A stretch of 64,000 nucleotides of DNA from Microlunatus kandeliicorticis (GTDB taxonomy: Bacteria; Actinomycetota; Actinomycetes; Propionibacteriales; Propionibacteriaceae). This document shows positions 9,788-19,095 of this stretch, in pieces. The position numbers and the translations under genes are program-made. The DNA is taken from contig NZ_JACGWT010000005.1 in the NCBI RefSeq assembly GCF_014137855.1, positions 62,001-126,000 of the forward strand, read 5' to 3'. Under the pieces are notes generated by a model. It was given only the letters and a program-made list of their open reading frames with translations. It made no database searches and was not told the DNA's origin. Positions within the stretch are counted from its first letter, which is position 1, and each line of letters begins with the position of its first letter.

Positions 9788-10747
9788 GTGGTTGCGGTTA
9801 CGAGAAGTTCGAGCAAGCGTGTGAACGACGGCATCGAGGGCAAGGATGCGGTCGGTCTTTATCTGGACGGCATCGCCAAGACCCCTCTGCTGACCGCGGA
9901 GGAAGAGGTCGACCTGGCCAAGGCGATCGAGGTCGGTCTGTACGCGGAGAAGATCCGCTCCGGCGAGGTCACCTCGGCCGAGCGCGGGCGGCGCGCCAAG
10001 CGTCCGACCGCCGACGAGCTCGACGAGCTGATCGAGCAGGGCCGGCAGGCCCAGCAGCGGTTCGTCACCGCGAACCTGCGGCTGGTCGTCTCGGTGGCCC
10101 GCAAGTACGGGCGGGCGCAGATGCCGCTGCTCGACCTGGTGCAGGAGGGGAACACCGGGCTGATCCGGGCGGTCGAGAAGTTCGACTACACCAAGGGGTT
10201 CAAGTTCTCCACCTACGGCACCTGGTGGGTTCGGCAGTCGATCAGCCGCGGGATCGCCCAGCAGGGGCGGATCGTCCGGCTCCCGGTGCACGTCGCCGAG
10301 CAGGTCAACCAGGTCGGCGCGGTGCGCCGGACGCTGGAGCGCCGCCTCGGTCGCGACCCGGAGCTCGAGGAGATCGCCGCGGAGATGGGCGTCGACGCCG
10401 ACCGGGTGCTCGACCTGATGCGTTACGGGCGTGACCACGTCAGCCTGGACGCCCCGGTCGAGGAGGACGGCGACACCGCACTGGGTGACCTGATCGCCCG
10501 CGAGCCGGCTCCCGGGCCGGACGAGGTGTTCCTGGACGCCGAGGAGCACGCCCGGCTGGACGCGCTGCTCGACGAGCTCGACGAGCGGTCGGCCGACGTG
10601 GTGCGCCGCCGCTACGGGCTGGTCGACGGCCGGCAGGCCAAGCTGGCCGACATCGGCGCCATCTGGGGCATCACCGCCGAGCGGGTGCGCCAGATCGAGC
10701 GGCACGCGATCGCCAAGCTCCGCAGCAAGAGCGTGCTGGCGGCCTGA
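9788..10747 (+). CDS. sigB: Group 2 RNA polymerase sigma factor (SigB-like)
   Basis: The 319-residue sigma-70 family protein lacks the long region 1.1 of the primary factor. Region 1.2 (DAVGLYLDGIAKTPLLTAEEE), region 2 ([21 protein letters not shown]), region 3 and region 4 (KLADIGAIWGITAERVRQIE) are all present. The GTG at 9788 has GGAAGGGG seven bases upstream. It most resembles SigB of mycobacteria and corynebacteria, which directs stationary-phase and stress transcription. The ECF-type promoter in front of it fits that role. A perfect hairpin follows at 10783-10818. Confidence 0.9.
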   Translation: MVAVTRSSSKRVNDGIEGKDAVGLYLDGIAKTPLLTAEEEVDLAKAIEVGLYAEKIRSGEVTSAERGRRAKRPTADELDELIEQGRQAQQRFVTANLRLVVSVARKYGRAQMPLLDLVQEGNTGLIRAVEKFDYTKGFKFSTYGTWWVRQSISRGIAQQGRIVRLPVHVAEQVNQVGAVRRTLERRLGRDPELEEIAAEMGVDADRVLDLMRYGRDHVSLDAPVEEDGDTALGDLIAREPAPGPDEVFLDAEEHARLDALLDELDERSADVVRRRYGLVDGRQAKLADIGAIWGITAERVRQIERHAIAKLRSKSVLAA

Positions 10748-10782
10748 GCCGCACGGGGCACCCTGCCCCGCTGGTCATCGGA

Positions 10783-10818
10783 GGCCGGCGACCCGGAGGA
10801 GACTCCCGGTCGCCGGCC
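10783..10818 (+). terminator. Hairpin terminator after the sigB-like gene
   Basis: The 11-bp stem GGCCGGCGACC/GGTCGCCGGCC continues, after a C-C mismatch, into GGAG/CTCC around a GAGA tetraloop. Confidence 0.75.
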
Positions 10819-10834
10819 TTCGGCGTTCCCGGGG

Positions 10835-10914
10835 GCTTCGACAGGCTCAGCCCGCGGATGGCCGCCACGCGCGCTGAGCTGGTCGAAGCGCGCCGGGGGC
10901 TTCGACAAGCTCAG
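10835..10914. repeat. Three copies of the GCTTCGACAGGCTCAG element between convergent genes
   Basis: Copies lie at 10835-10850 (direct), 10874-10889 (inverted, CTGAGCTGGTCGAAGC) and 10899-10914 (direct, with AAG for AGG). They sit between the ends of the sigB-like gene and the LacI regulator. The same element recurs at 28.0, 46.3 and 49.6 kb. Confidence 0.85.
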
Positions 10915-10932
10915 CCGACGGGCAGTGCCCGA

Positions 10933-12081
10933 TCAGCTGTGGTCGCGGCCGCGGGCCTGGTCGTCGGCGGCGAGGTCCTCGCGCCAGTCGGGGTGCTCGC
11001 GCAGATAGCTGTCGAGCTCGATCTCGGCACCCTCGTTCTCGTCGGGCTGGTCGAGCCCGCGGTCGGCACCGGCCACGGTGCTCCCCCGCACCCGCAGCGT
11101 GTGCGGGATCACCACGTCCTGCGGCTCGTAGCCCTCGGTCTCGCCGTCGGACTGCCGCCGGATCGCCGCGACCAGCAGCCGCACCGCCTCGCCGGCCAGC
11201 AGGGTCATGTCGAAGTGGATCGAGCTCAGCGATGGGTTGGTGAACTTCGCCATCGCGGTGTCGTCGAAGCCGAGCACGGCGACGTCCTCGGGGACCCGCT
11301 TGCCGGCGTCCTGGATGGCCGCCATCGCCCCGACCGCGAGGTCGTCGTTGAAGCAGAAGACCGCGTCGATCTCCGGGTCGTCGGCCAGCAGCTGGGTCAT
11401 CGCCTGGTAGCCGTGCGGGCGCGAGTAGGTGCCGACCCGGCCGTAGATCCCGCGCAGGCCCTTTGCCGCGAGCGCGGACTCGACGCCGCGGAGCCGGGTG
11501 TCGGTGGGGGCGATCGCCGGCTCACGGCGCCCCAGCAGGGCGATCCGGCTGCGGCCGAGCCCGAGCAGGTGCTCGATGCCGTCGGCGCCAGCGCCCTCGG
11601 CGTCGATGTGGACGTGGTCGAAGACTCGGTCCTCGTCGTCCCAGCGGATGCCCATCATCACCAGCGGCAGCGGGCCCATCCGCTCGCGGATCGGGCGGTC
11701 CTTGAGCGCCATGGTGTTGCCGATCATGCCGTCGACGAAGTGCCGGCGCAGGCTGCCGAGGGTCTCGAGCTCACCGGGGACGGTCCGCCCGGCCTGCTGG
11801 ATCATCACCGTCAGGTCCTCGGCGCGCGCGGCCCGGATCAGGTGACTGGTCAGCCGGCCGTAGTAGGTGCTGTCGATGTCCGGGATCATCAGCGCGAGCA
11901 GGCCGGTGCGACCGCCCGCGAGGCTGCGAGCGGCCATGTTGGGACGATAGCCGAGGTCGGCGAGCGCCCGCTCGACGCGTTCCCGCGTGCTCGGACGGAT
12001 CGAGGGGAAGCCGTTGACCACGTTGGACACCGTCTTGAGCGAGACGCCGGCGCGGTTGGCGACGTCCTGCATCGTGACCAT
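10933..12081 (-). CDS. LacI-family transcriptional regulator
   Basis: The 382-residue repressor has an N-terminal LacI helix-turn-helix (MQDVANRAGVSLKTVSNVVNG, residues 4-24), a hinge helix (NMAARSLAGGRTG) and a periplasmic-binding-protein-like ligand domain (LALMIPDIDSTYYGRL onward). The C-terminus is Asp/Glu-rich. ATG at 12081 is fixed by AGCCTA (minus-strand TAGGCT, 12089-12094) seven bases upstream, a leaderless promoter. The effector is probably a sugar. No sugar transport genes lie next to it, so its targets are elsewhere or it acts globally. Confidence 0.9.
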   Translation of the reverse strand: MVTMQDVANRAGVSLKTVSNVVNGFPSIRPSTRERVERALADLGYRPNMAARSLAGGRTGLLALMIPDIDSTYYGRLTSHLIRAARAEDLTVMIQQAGRTVPGELETLGSLRRHFVDGMIGNTMALKDRPIRERMGPLPLVMMGIRWDDEDRVFDHVHIDAEGAGADGIEHLLGLGRSRIALLGRREPAIAPTDTRLRGVESALAAKGLRGIYGRVGTYSRPHGYQAMTQLLADDPEIDAVFCFNDDLAVGAMAAIQDAGKRVPEDVAVLGFDDTAMAKFTNPSLSSIHFDMTLLAGEAVRLLVAAIRRQSDGETEGYEPQDVVIPHTLRVRGSTVAGADRGLDQPDENEGAEIELDSYLREHPDWREDLAADDQARGRDHS

Positions 12082-12227
12082 GGCGGCGAGCCTAGTTCCC
12101 GACGGGTCCCGTGGCACGCTCACCGACCAGGGATTCACCGTTTGGTACGTCGACTCTTCGGTGGCCCTCAGTCTGGATGCGGGTGCCGTCCCGATCCGGC
12201 GCGATCGGTCCGTCCGCGGGATCCGGC

Positions 12228-13100
12228 TCAGCCGCGGCCGGACGGCGTCGGCCGGATCAGCCCCTCCTGGGCGACGTCGGCGACCAGGGCGCCGTCCTGG
12301 AACAGCCGCGCGGTCGACAGCCCGAGACCGTTCGAGGCCGACGGCGAGACCTGGTCGTAGAGCAGCCAGGCGTCCGCCCGGAACGGCCGGTGGAACCACA
12401 GCGCGTGGTCGAGCGAGGCCGCCTGGACCTCGCGGGTGCCGATCAGCACCCCGTGCGGCACCACCGAGGCCGACAGCAGCGTCAGGTCGCTGGCGTAGGC
12501 CAGACAGGCCCGCTGGAGCACCGGATCAGGGCCGAGGTCACCGTCCACCCGCAGCCAGAACCGGGCCCGGGCCGGGTGCCGCGGGTCCGCCAGCTCGCCG
12601 CCGGGACGCGAGTCGCCCACGAACCGGACGTCGAGCGCGCCCCACTCGTGCTCCCACAGCCCCCGCGAGCGGCCGGACGCGGCGGCGAGCACGTCGGACA
12701 GCCGCGGACAGTCCTCGGGGGCCGGCACGCCGTCGGGGACCGGGTCGGCGTGCTCGAAGCCCGGTTCGGAGCGGTGGAACGAGCTCGACAGGTAGAAGAT
12801 CACCTTGCCGGCCTGCCGGGCGACCACCCGTCGCGAACTGAACGAGCCGCCGTCGCGGACCGTCTCGACGTCGTAGACGATCGGCAGGTCGGTCCGCCCG
12901 GGCAGCAGGAAGTAGCCGTGCAGCGAGTGCACCGACCGGTCCGCCGGGGCGGTCCGGGCCGCGGCGACCAGCGCCTGGGCGAGCACCTGGCCACCGAAGG
13001 CGCGCTGCAGCTGCGAGTCGGGTTGCCGGGCGCGGAACAGACCGATCTCGATCTCCTCGAGGTCGAGCAGGGCGACCAGTTCGTCCAGCGTCTGCGGCAT
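12228..13100 (-). CDS. tesB: Acyl-CoA thioesterase II (TesB)
   Basis: The 290-residue protein hydrolyses acyl-CoA to fatty acid and CoA in the cytoplasm. It shows the double hot-dog fold with LFRARQPDSQLQRAFGGQVLAQAL and VHSLHGYFLLPGRTDLPIVY in the first half. The second half has LAYASDLTLL and SLDHALWFHRPFRADAWLLY, the typical TesB active-site region. Length matches the family. The ATG is preceded by a -10-like CAGACT seven bases upstream. It lies 55 bases from the PAC2 gene on the same strand. Confidence 0.9.
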   Translation of the reverse strand: MPQTLDELVALLDLEEIEIGLFRARQPDSQLQRAFGGQVLAQALVAAARTAPADRSVHSLHGYFLLPGRTDLPIVYDVETVRDGGSFSSRRVVARQAGKVIFYLSSSFHRSEPGFEHADPVPDGVPAPEDCPRLSDVLAAASGRSRGLWEHEWGALDVRFVGDSRPGGELADPRHPARARFWLRVDGDLGPDPVLQRACLAYASDLTLLSASVVPHGVLIGTREVQAASLDHALWFHRPFRADAWLLYDQVSPSASNGLGLSTARLFQDGALVADVAQEGLIRPTPSGRG

Positions 13101-13154
13101 GCCCCGCAGTCTGCCGGACGCGGGCGCGTCGGTGCCGGGCCGGGAGCCGGGCGG

Positions 13155-14072
13155 TCAGTCGGTGTCGCGGCCCGGGTCCTCCTTGTCCTGGTCGCGACTG
13201 TGCTGGGCGAGGAAGCGCTCAAACTCCGCACCGATCTCGTCGGCGCTGGGGACCTGCCCGGGACCCTCGTTCTGCACCGCGTCGTAGGTCTGCTCGAGTT
13301 GGGCGACGAGCTCCTGCACCTCGGTCGACGCCGCGACCTCGCCGGCGATCTCGCGCAGGTTCTCGGCCGAGGCGTGCTCGAGCGGGGCCAGGTCGATCGA
13401 CAGCCCGGTCACGGTGGCCAAGGCGTTGCCCATGGTCAGGCTGGCCTCCGGGAAGGTGGCCTGGGCCAGGTAGTGCGGCACGTGCGCGGCCAGCCCCATC
13501 GCCTTGCGGTCCTGCTGGCCGAGCCGGAACTCGAGCAACGCCTGGAAGCTGCCCGGCACCTCGACCCGGTCGATCCAGCTGCGGTAGTTCGAGACCAGCT
13601 CGGGGTCGGTGCCGTGCGCGGTGAAGGTGATCGGGCGGGTGTGCGGGACGGCCATCGGGATGCCGTGCACGGCGAGGGTGAGCCGGACGTCGAACTGCTC
13701 GATCAGCCCGATCACCGCGCTGGTCATCCGCTCCCACTGGACGTCGGGCTCGGGCCCGGTGAGCAGCAGGAACACCTCGCCCTGCCGGTCGGTCATCCGG
13801 TGCAGCTTCAGCTCGAGGTCGGCGTAGGAGCGCCACTGGTCGGTGTCGAAGGTCATCGCCGGCCGGCGGCTGCGGTAGTCGTGCAGCTGGTCGTGGTCGA
13901 AGACGGCGAGCACCTCGTGGTCGAGGTGCTCGAGCAGGTGGGCGCTCAGACCGCGGCCCGCCGCGCCGGCGTCGACGAAACCGTCGAGCTGGTGCAGCAG
14001 CACCGGCCGGTGACCGGCCATCCGGGCCGCCACGTCCTCTCGGAGGGTGTAGAGCTGCCGCGGGTCCAACAT
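13155..14072 (-). CDS. PAC2 (proteasome assembly chaperone-like) family protein
   Basis: The 305-residue soluble protein carries the PAC2 fold: VLLHQLDGFVDAGAAGRGLSAHLLEHLDHEVLAVFD at the N-terminus and VFLLLTGPEPDVQWERMTSAVIGLIEQF in the middle. A C-terminal acidic tail (QDKEDPGRDTD) follows. The family is related to archaeal and eukaryotic proteasome assembly chaperones and is common in actinobacteria, but its bacterial role is not established. ATG at 14072 rather than TTG at 14081 is supported by TAGATT (14080-14085) seven bases upstream. Proteasome genes are not in the window. Confidence 0.85.
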   Translation of the reverse strand: MLDPRQLYTLREDVAARMAGHRPVLLHQLDGFVDAGAAGRGLSAHLLEHLDHEVLAVFDHDQLHDYRSRRPAMTFDTDQWRSYADLELKLHRMTDRQGEVFLLLTGPEPDVQWERMTSAVIGLIEQFDVRLTLAVHGIPMAVPHTRPITFTAHGTDPELVSNYRSWIDRVEVPGSFQALLEFRLGQQDRKAMGLAAHVPHYLAQATFPEASLTMGNALATVTGLSIDLAPLEHASAENLREIAGEVAASTEVQELVAQLEQTYDAVQNEGPGQVPSADEIGAEFERFLAQHSRDQDKEDPGRDTD

Positions 14073-14144
14073 GCCCGCCAATCTATGCGACCCGCGGTGG
14101 AGCCGACGCCCTGTGCGCGCCGGGCGGGACGGTCAGCCCAGCCG

Positions 14145-17100
14145 TCAGCGCCGGGCCAGCTCGGCGATCGCGGTCCGCACCCGCTTCACCGACACCGGCT
14201 GCCGGGTGCGGAGCGACTGGGCGAAGAGGCTGACCCGCAGCTCCTCGATCAGCCAGCCGATCTCCTCCACCGCGGCCGGCAGTGGGCCCGGCGGCTGGGC
14301 GGCGCAGAGCTCGGCGTAGGCGTCCTCGCACCCGAGCACCAGCTCGAGCGCCTCGGCGTCCTTGCCGGGCCGGGCCGGCAGCGCCTCCAGCCGCAGCTGG
14401 GCGGCGCGGAGATAGCGCGGCAGGTCGGCCAGCCGGTCCGGTCCGGTGACCGAACAGAACCGGTCGAAGACCAGGTTGGCCAGCTGCTCGGTGACGTCGT
14501 CGGCGGCGGCCACCGCGGCCGGGTGCCCGGACCGGCGGGCCGCGGGGAGCGCCAGCCGCAGCTGCTGCCAGGCGGCGAGCGTCTCGCCGGCCAGGTCGAC
14601 GACCTGCTTCATCGCGTCGGCCTGCTCGGCACGGACCCGGTCGACCAGCCGGGCGAACGTCTCGGGGTCGCGGACGCCCGCCGGGCCGTCGGGTCCGGCG
14701 TGCCGGTCGACCAGTCCGGCGGTGGCGGCGAACCGGGCGTCGGCCAGCAGCTGCGGGACGCCCGGGTAGGGGCTGGTGCCCAGCGCCAGCTTGGTCTGGT
14801 TGCTCATGTGCGAGACCGCCCAGCGGGTCGGGTCGGGCGCGGTCAGGGTGACCAGCCGGACCAGTCCGCGCCGGTGGGCCCGGTCGGCGGCATCCTGCCC
14901 GGTGGCCAGCGCCAGCCCGACCGTTCCGCCCTCGTCGACCAGGTGCGGGAAGCCGGGGACGGCGGCCGAGGCGCCGCGGCCGGTCTCCCGGTCGAGCTCG
15001 ACCCGGCGCGGGACGACCCCGAAGGTCCAGGCGGTCTGGCCCTGCCGCGTCCAGGACGACGCGGCGGCGTTGAGGCTGCGGACCGACCGGGCGAGCAGTC
15101 GCTGCTGGAGCGCGGCCAGGTCCTTGCCCTCGCCGACGACGTCGCCGCGTTCGCGGACCACGAAGGTCGGGCGCAGGTGGTCGGGCAGCTCGTCGGGACG
15201 CCAGGCGTCCTCGGGCACCGCGACCCCGGTCTCGGCCCGCAGCGCCCGACCGAGCGCAGCCGGGAACGAGCCGGCCCCGGCGGTCCGCCCGAACGGGTCG
15301 GGAGCCTCGCTGCGGATCCGGGCCAGCGCCCGGCGGGCGTACTCGGGGGCGGGGACGAACGCGGTCCGGAGCTGCTTGGGGAGACCGCGGATCAGCTCGG
15401 TGGCCAGCTCGGACCGGAAGCCCGGGACCTGCCAGCCGAAGACGTCCGGGTCGAGCCGGCCGAGCACCGGGAGCGGGACCTCGAGGCTGACGCCGTCCTC
15501 CTCGGTGCCGGGAGCGAACACGTAGCGCACCTCGAGGTCGACGGCCGCCGCACCGGTGCCGACCGTCCAGCGGTCCGGGAAGTCGGCGGCCCGGACCGCG
15601 GTGCCGTCGGCGGCGACCAGGTCGTCCTCGGACAGGTCGAGCAGGTCGGGGTGGGTCCGGCGCTCGTCGCGCCACCAGCGGTCGAAGTGGGCGGCCGAGA
15701 CGATCCCCACCGGCACCCGGGCGTCGTAGAAGTCGTAGATCACCTGGTCGTCGACCAGCACGTCGCGGCGCCGGACCCGCTCCTCGAGCCCCTCGATCTC
15801 GGCGCGGAGCGCCTGGTTGCGGGCGAAGAAGTGGTGCCGCGTGCGCCAGTCGCCCTCGACCAGTGCGGAGCGGAGGAAGATCTCGCGCGAGACGACCGGG
15901 TCGATGGTGCCGTACCCGACCCGGCGGCCGGCCACGATCGGGATGCCCAGCAGGGTGACCGTCTCGTGGGCCAGCACCGAGCCCGACCGCGAGGACCAGG
16001 CCGGCTCGGAGTAGTGCCGTTTGAGCAGGTGCGCGCCGACCTCCTCGATCTGCCCGACGTCGATCCCCGCGACTGTCCGGGCCCACAACCGCGAGGTCTC
16101 GACGATCTCGGCGGCCATCACCAGCGGCGGCTGGGTCCGTGCGACGCTCGAGCCGGGGTTGATCGCGAACTTCGTGCCGCGAGCGCCCAGGTACTCCCGG
16201 GGCCCCGGCCGGTTGCGGCGCCCCTTCGGCGCCCCCGGGCCGGCGTGGCGACCGCGCTTCTCCTCGCGCAGGTCGGCGAGCCCGACCTGGGACAGCAGAC
16301 CGGTGAGGATCGCGGTGTGGATCCGGTCGGCGGCCGCCGGGGTGTCGTTGCGGTTGAGGCCGAGGTCCTTGGCGATCTGGCGGAGCTGGCCGTGCAGGTC
16401 CTGCCACTCGCGTATCCGCAGGAAGTGCAGGAACTCGTCGCGGCACATCCGCCGGAACGCGTTGCCCGAGAGCTCGCGCTGCCGGCCGCGCAGATAGTCC
16501 CAGAGCCGCAGGAGGGCCAGGAAGTCGCTGCCGTCGGACTCGGGCGCGGCGTCGGGGGCACCGTCGCGCTGCCGCCGCTTGGGTTCGTCGGCCCGGCCGG
16601 GATCCGATGCCGTGCCCTGCGTGGTCCCCCTCGGCCCGGCTGCCCCGGCCGCCCCGGTCGGATCCGGGGCGTCGGGCGAGGCCAGCGGCGCCCAGAACCG
16701 GCGGTGCGCGGCGTCGGCGGCCTGCTGGTGCTCGGCCGGGCGCTCGCGCGGGTCCTGGACGCTGAGCCCGGCGACGATCACCAGCATCTCGGTCAGACAC
16801 CCCTGGCGCTCGCCGGCCAGCAGCATCCGGCCCATCCGCGGGTCGAGCGGGATGCCGGCCAGCCGGCGGCCGACCGCGGTGAGCCGCGGCCGCTGCTCGC
16901 GGGCGTCGCGGACCGCGCCGAGCTCGTCGAGCAGCCGCAGCCCGTCGGCGATCTGCGCCGAGTCGGGCGCCTCGACGAACGGGAACGAGGCGATCTCCCC
17001 CAGCCCGGCGGCGGTCATCTGGAGGATCACCGAGGCCAGGTTGGTCCGCAGGATCTCCGGCTCGGTGAACTCGGGGCGTCCGACGAAGTCGTCCTCGGCG

Positions 17101-18188
17101 TAGAGCCGGATGCAGACGCCCGGCCCGAGCCGGCCGCAGCGGCCCGCGCGCTGGTTGGCCGAGGCCTGGGAGACCGGCTCGATGGGCAGCCGCTGCACCT
17201 TGGTGCGGGCCGAGTAGCGCGAGATCCGCGCGGTGCCGGTGTCGACCACCGCGCGGATGCCCGGCACGGTCAGCGAGGTCTCCGCGACGTTGGTGGACAG
17301 CACGATCCGCCGTCCGGTGTGGCTGCTGAAGACCCGGTGCTGCTCGGCCGCGGAAAGCCGGGCGTAGAGCGGGAGCACCTCGGTCCTCGGCAGGTTCATC
17401 GCCGCGACCGCCTCGGCCGCGTCACGGATCTCCCGTTCGCCGGAGAGGAAGACCAGCACGTCGCCGTCGAGCTCGGTGACCAGCTCCTCGACGGCGGCAC
17501 AGATCCCGTCGACCTGGTCGGTCTCGGGCTCGGGCGGCCGGTAGCGGATCTCGACCGGATAGCTGCGCCCGGACACCGCGATGATCGGCGCCGGGTTCCC
17601 GTCGGCGTCGGCGAAGTGCTCGGCGAACCGGGCGGTGTCGATGGTCGCCGAGGTGATGATCAGCTTGAGGTCGGGCCGGCGCGGCAGCAGCTGCTTGAGG
17701 TAGCCGAGCAGGAAGTCGATGTTGAGGCTGCGCTCATGCGCCTCGTCGATGATGATCGTGTCGTAGCGGCGCAGGTCGCGGTCGTGGGAGATCTCGGCCA
17801 GCAGCACGCCGTCGGTCATCACCTTGACCCGGGTCCGCGCCGAGGCCTTGCGGGTGAAGCGGACCTGGTAGCCGACCAGGGCGCCCAGCTCGGTACGGGT
17901 CTCGGCGGCCAGCCGTTCGGCGACGCTGCGCGCGGCGATCCGGCGCGGCTGGGTGTGCCCGATCCGGCCCCGGCCGAGCCGCAGACAGATCTTGGGCAGC
18001 TGGGTGGTCTTGCCCGACCCGGTCTCGCCCGCGACCACCACCACCTGGTGGCCGGCGACGGCCTCGGCGATGTCGTCGGCCCGCCCGCTGATCGGCAGCT
18101 CAGGCGGCAGCGAAAGATCCACCCCGACGGCGACGTCCTCGTCCGGGCGCGCCGCCGGAGCCGGCTCGGAGGTCACGGTCGCTGGCAC
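14145..18188 (-). CDS. hrpA: ATP-dependent RNA helicase HrpA (DEAH box)
   Basis: The 1347-residue protein has a DEAH/RHA helicase core: GETGSGKTTQLPK (motif I), TQPRRIAARS (Ia), DEAHERS (II), TSATID (III) and a second RecA domain with QRAGRCGR (VI). HA2 and OB-fold regions follow, then the long HrpA-specific C-terminal domain. An Ala/Gly/Pro-rich linker (about residues 520-575) separates the core from the rest. GTG at 18188 is chosen because ACTCTA (minus-strand TAGAGT, 18196-18201) lies seven bases upstream. HrpA proteins act in mRNA processing and in rescuing collided ribosomes. Confidence 0.93.
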   Translation of the reverse strand: MPATVTSEPAPAARPDEDVAVGVDLSLPPELPISGRADDIAEAVAGHQVVVVAGETGSGKTTQLPKICLRLGRGRIGHTQPRRIAARSVAERLAAETRTELGALVGYQVRFTRKASARTRVKVMTDGVLLAEISHDRDLRRYDTIIIDEAHERSLNIDFLLGYLKQLLPRRPDLKLIITSATIDTARFAEHFADADGNPAPIIAVSGRSYPVEIRYRPPEPETDQVDGICAAVEELVTELDGDVLVFLSGEREIRDAAEAVAAMNLPRTEVLPLYARLSAAEQHRVFSSHTGRRIVLSTNVAETSLTVPGIRAVVDTGTARISRYSARTKVQRLPIEPVSQASANQRAGRCGRLGPGVCIRLYAEDDFVGRPEFTEPEILRTNLASVILQMTAAGLGEIASFPFVEAPDSAQIADGLRLLDELGAVRDAREQRPRLTAVGRRLAGIPLDPRMGRMLLAGERQGCLTEMLVIVAGLSVQDPRERPAEHQQAADAAHRRFWAPLASPDAPDPTGAAGAAGPRGTTQGTASDPGRADEPKRRQRDGAPDAAPESDGSDFLALLRLWDYLRGRQRELSGNAFRRMCRDEFLHFLRIREWQDLHGQLRQIAKDLGLNRNDTPAAADRIHTAILTGLLSQVGLADLREEKRGRHAGPGAPKGRRNRPGPREYLGARGTKFAINPGSSVARTQPPLVMAAEIVETSRLWARTVAGIDVGQIEEVGAHLLKRHYSEPAWSSRSGSVLAHETVTLLGIPIVAGRRVGYGTIDPVVSREIFLRSALVEGDWRTRHHFFARNQALRAEIEGLEERVRRRDVLVDDQVIYDFYDARVPVGIVSAAHFDRWWRDERRTHPDLLDLSEDDLVAADGTAVRAADFPDRWTVGTGAAAVDLEVRYVFAPGTEEDGVSLEVPLPVLGRLDPDVFGWQVPGFRSELATELIRGLPKQLRTAFVPAPEYARRALARIRSEAPDPFGRTAGAGSFPAALGRALRAETGVAVPEDAWRPDELPDHLRPTFVVRERGDVVGEGKDLAALQQRLLARSVRSLNAAASSWTRQGQTAWTFGVVPRRVELDRETGRGASAAVPGFPHLVDEGGTVGLALATGQDAADRAHRRGLVRLVTLTAPDPTRWAVSHMSNQTKLALGTSPYPGVPQLLADARFAATAGLVDRHAGPDGPAGVRDPETFARLVDRVRAEQADAMKQVVDLAGETLAAWQQLRLALPAARRSGHPAAVAAADDVTEQLANLVFDRFCSVTGPDRLADLPRYLRAAQLRLEALPARPGKDAEALELVLGCEDAYAELCAAQPPGPLPAAVEEIGWLIEELRVSLFAQSLRTRQPVSVKRVRTAIAELARR

Positions 18189-18252
18189 TCGGTCCACTCT
18201 ATCGAGCCGGTACAGCCCTTTCCGGACGGCGATCGGCGGGTCAGAATGCGCC

Positions 18253-19065
18253 ATGCAGACCGCTGCGCGACCGACCGCCCGGAGCCGGGCGGCCAGGACG
18301 CTCGTGCTCGGCGCGCTGCTCGTCGCAACCTACGGGCTCGCGCCGGCGTCTGCTCCGGCGTCCGCTTCGGCGTCCGCCCGGGCCACCGGAGCGGCACCGG
18401 CCCGCGCGGCCACCGCGGCGCGGACCTGGTACCACCGCGAGACGATCGGCCGTTCGGCCGGGGGCCGGCCGATCGTCGCCTACCGCGCCGGCCAGCGCGG
18501 GCGTCCGGTGGTGGTGGTGCTGTCCGTGCTGCACGGCGACGAGCCGTACGCCCGGCACGTGTCGCTCGGTCTGCTCCGGGGCCGGCGGATCACCGGTGTC
18601 GACCTGTGGGTGGTGCCGGTAGCCAACCCCGACGGGTACGCCCACGACCGGCGGTGGCTGTCGGGCGGCGTCGACCCGAACCGCAACTTCCCCGACCGCT
18701 GGGTCCGGCAGCCGCACGCCGGGCCGCGGGCGGCGTCGGCGGTCGAGACCCGCGCGCTGATGCGCTTCCTCGACCGGGTCCGCCCCCGCTACGTCGTCTC
18801 CTGGCACCAGCCGCTGTTCGGGGTCGATTCCTACCGGGTCAAGGACCGGGCGCTGATGCGGCGGCTGAGCAGCGGGCTGGACCTGCCGGTCCGCCGGTTC
18901 GACTGCCGGGGCGGCTGCCACGGGACGCTGACCGACTGGTTCAACGCCACCCACCGCGGGGCGGCCATCACCGTCGAGTACGGCAGCCGGCGACGCTCGG
19001 TGGCGAGGATGGAGGGCCGGGACGCGAAAGCGGTGCTGGCCGCGGTCGGCGGGCGGCGCGGCTGA
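18253..19065 (+). CDS. Secreted M14-family zinc carboxypeptidase-like protein (MpaA/amidase type)
   Basis: The 270-residue protein has a signal peptide (TLVLGALLVATYGLAPASA) and a low-complexity Ala/Ser stretch to residue 57. The M14 core supplies zinc ligands His94 and Glu97 (HGDE) and His185 (SWHQP), substrate-binding Asn-Arg in PNRNFP (142-147) and catalytic Glu242 (ITVEYG). Two close Cys (218, 222) may pair. The short form resembles gamma-D-glutamyl-meso-diaminopimelate peptidases of the MpaA type that trim murein peptides, acting outside the membrane here. It is divergent from hrpA. Confidence 0.82.
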   Translation: MQTAARPTARSRAARTLVLGALLVATYGLAPASAPASASASARATGAAPARAATAARTWYHRETIGRSAGGRPIVAYRAGQRGRPVVVVLSVLHGDEPYARHVSLGLLRGRRITGVDLWVVPVANPDGYAHDRRWLSGGVDPNRNFPDRWVRQPHAGPRAASAVETRALMRFLDRVRPRYVVSWHQPLFGVDSYRVKDRALMRRLSSGLDLPVRRFDCRGGCHGTLTDWFNATHRGAAITVEYGSRRRSVARMEGRDAKAVLAAVGGRRG

Positions 19066-19095
19066 ACGGCCGGAGCCGCGGGACCAGGGATCGGC

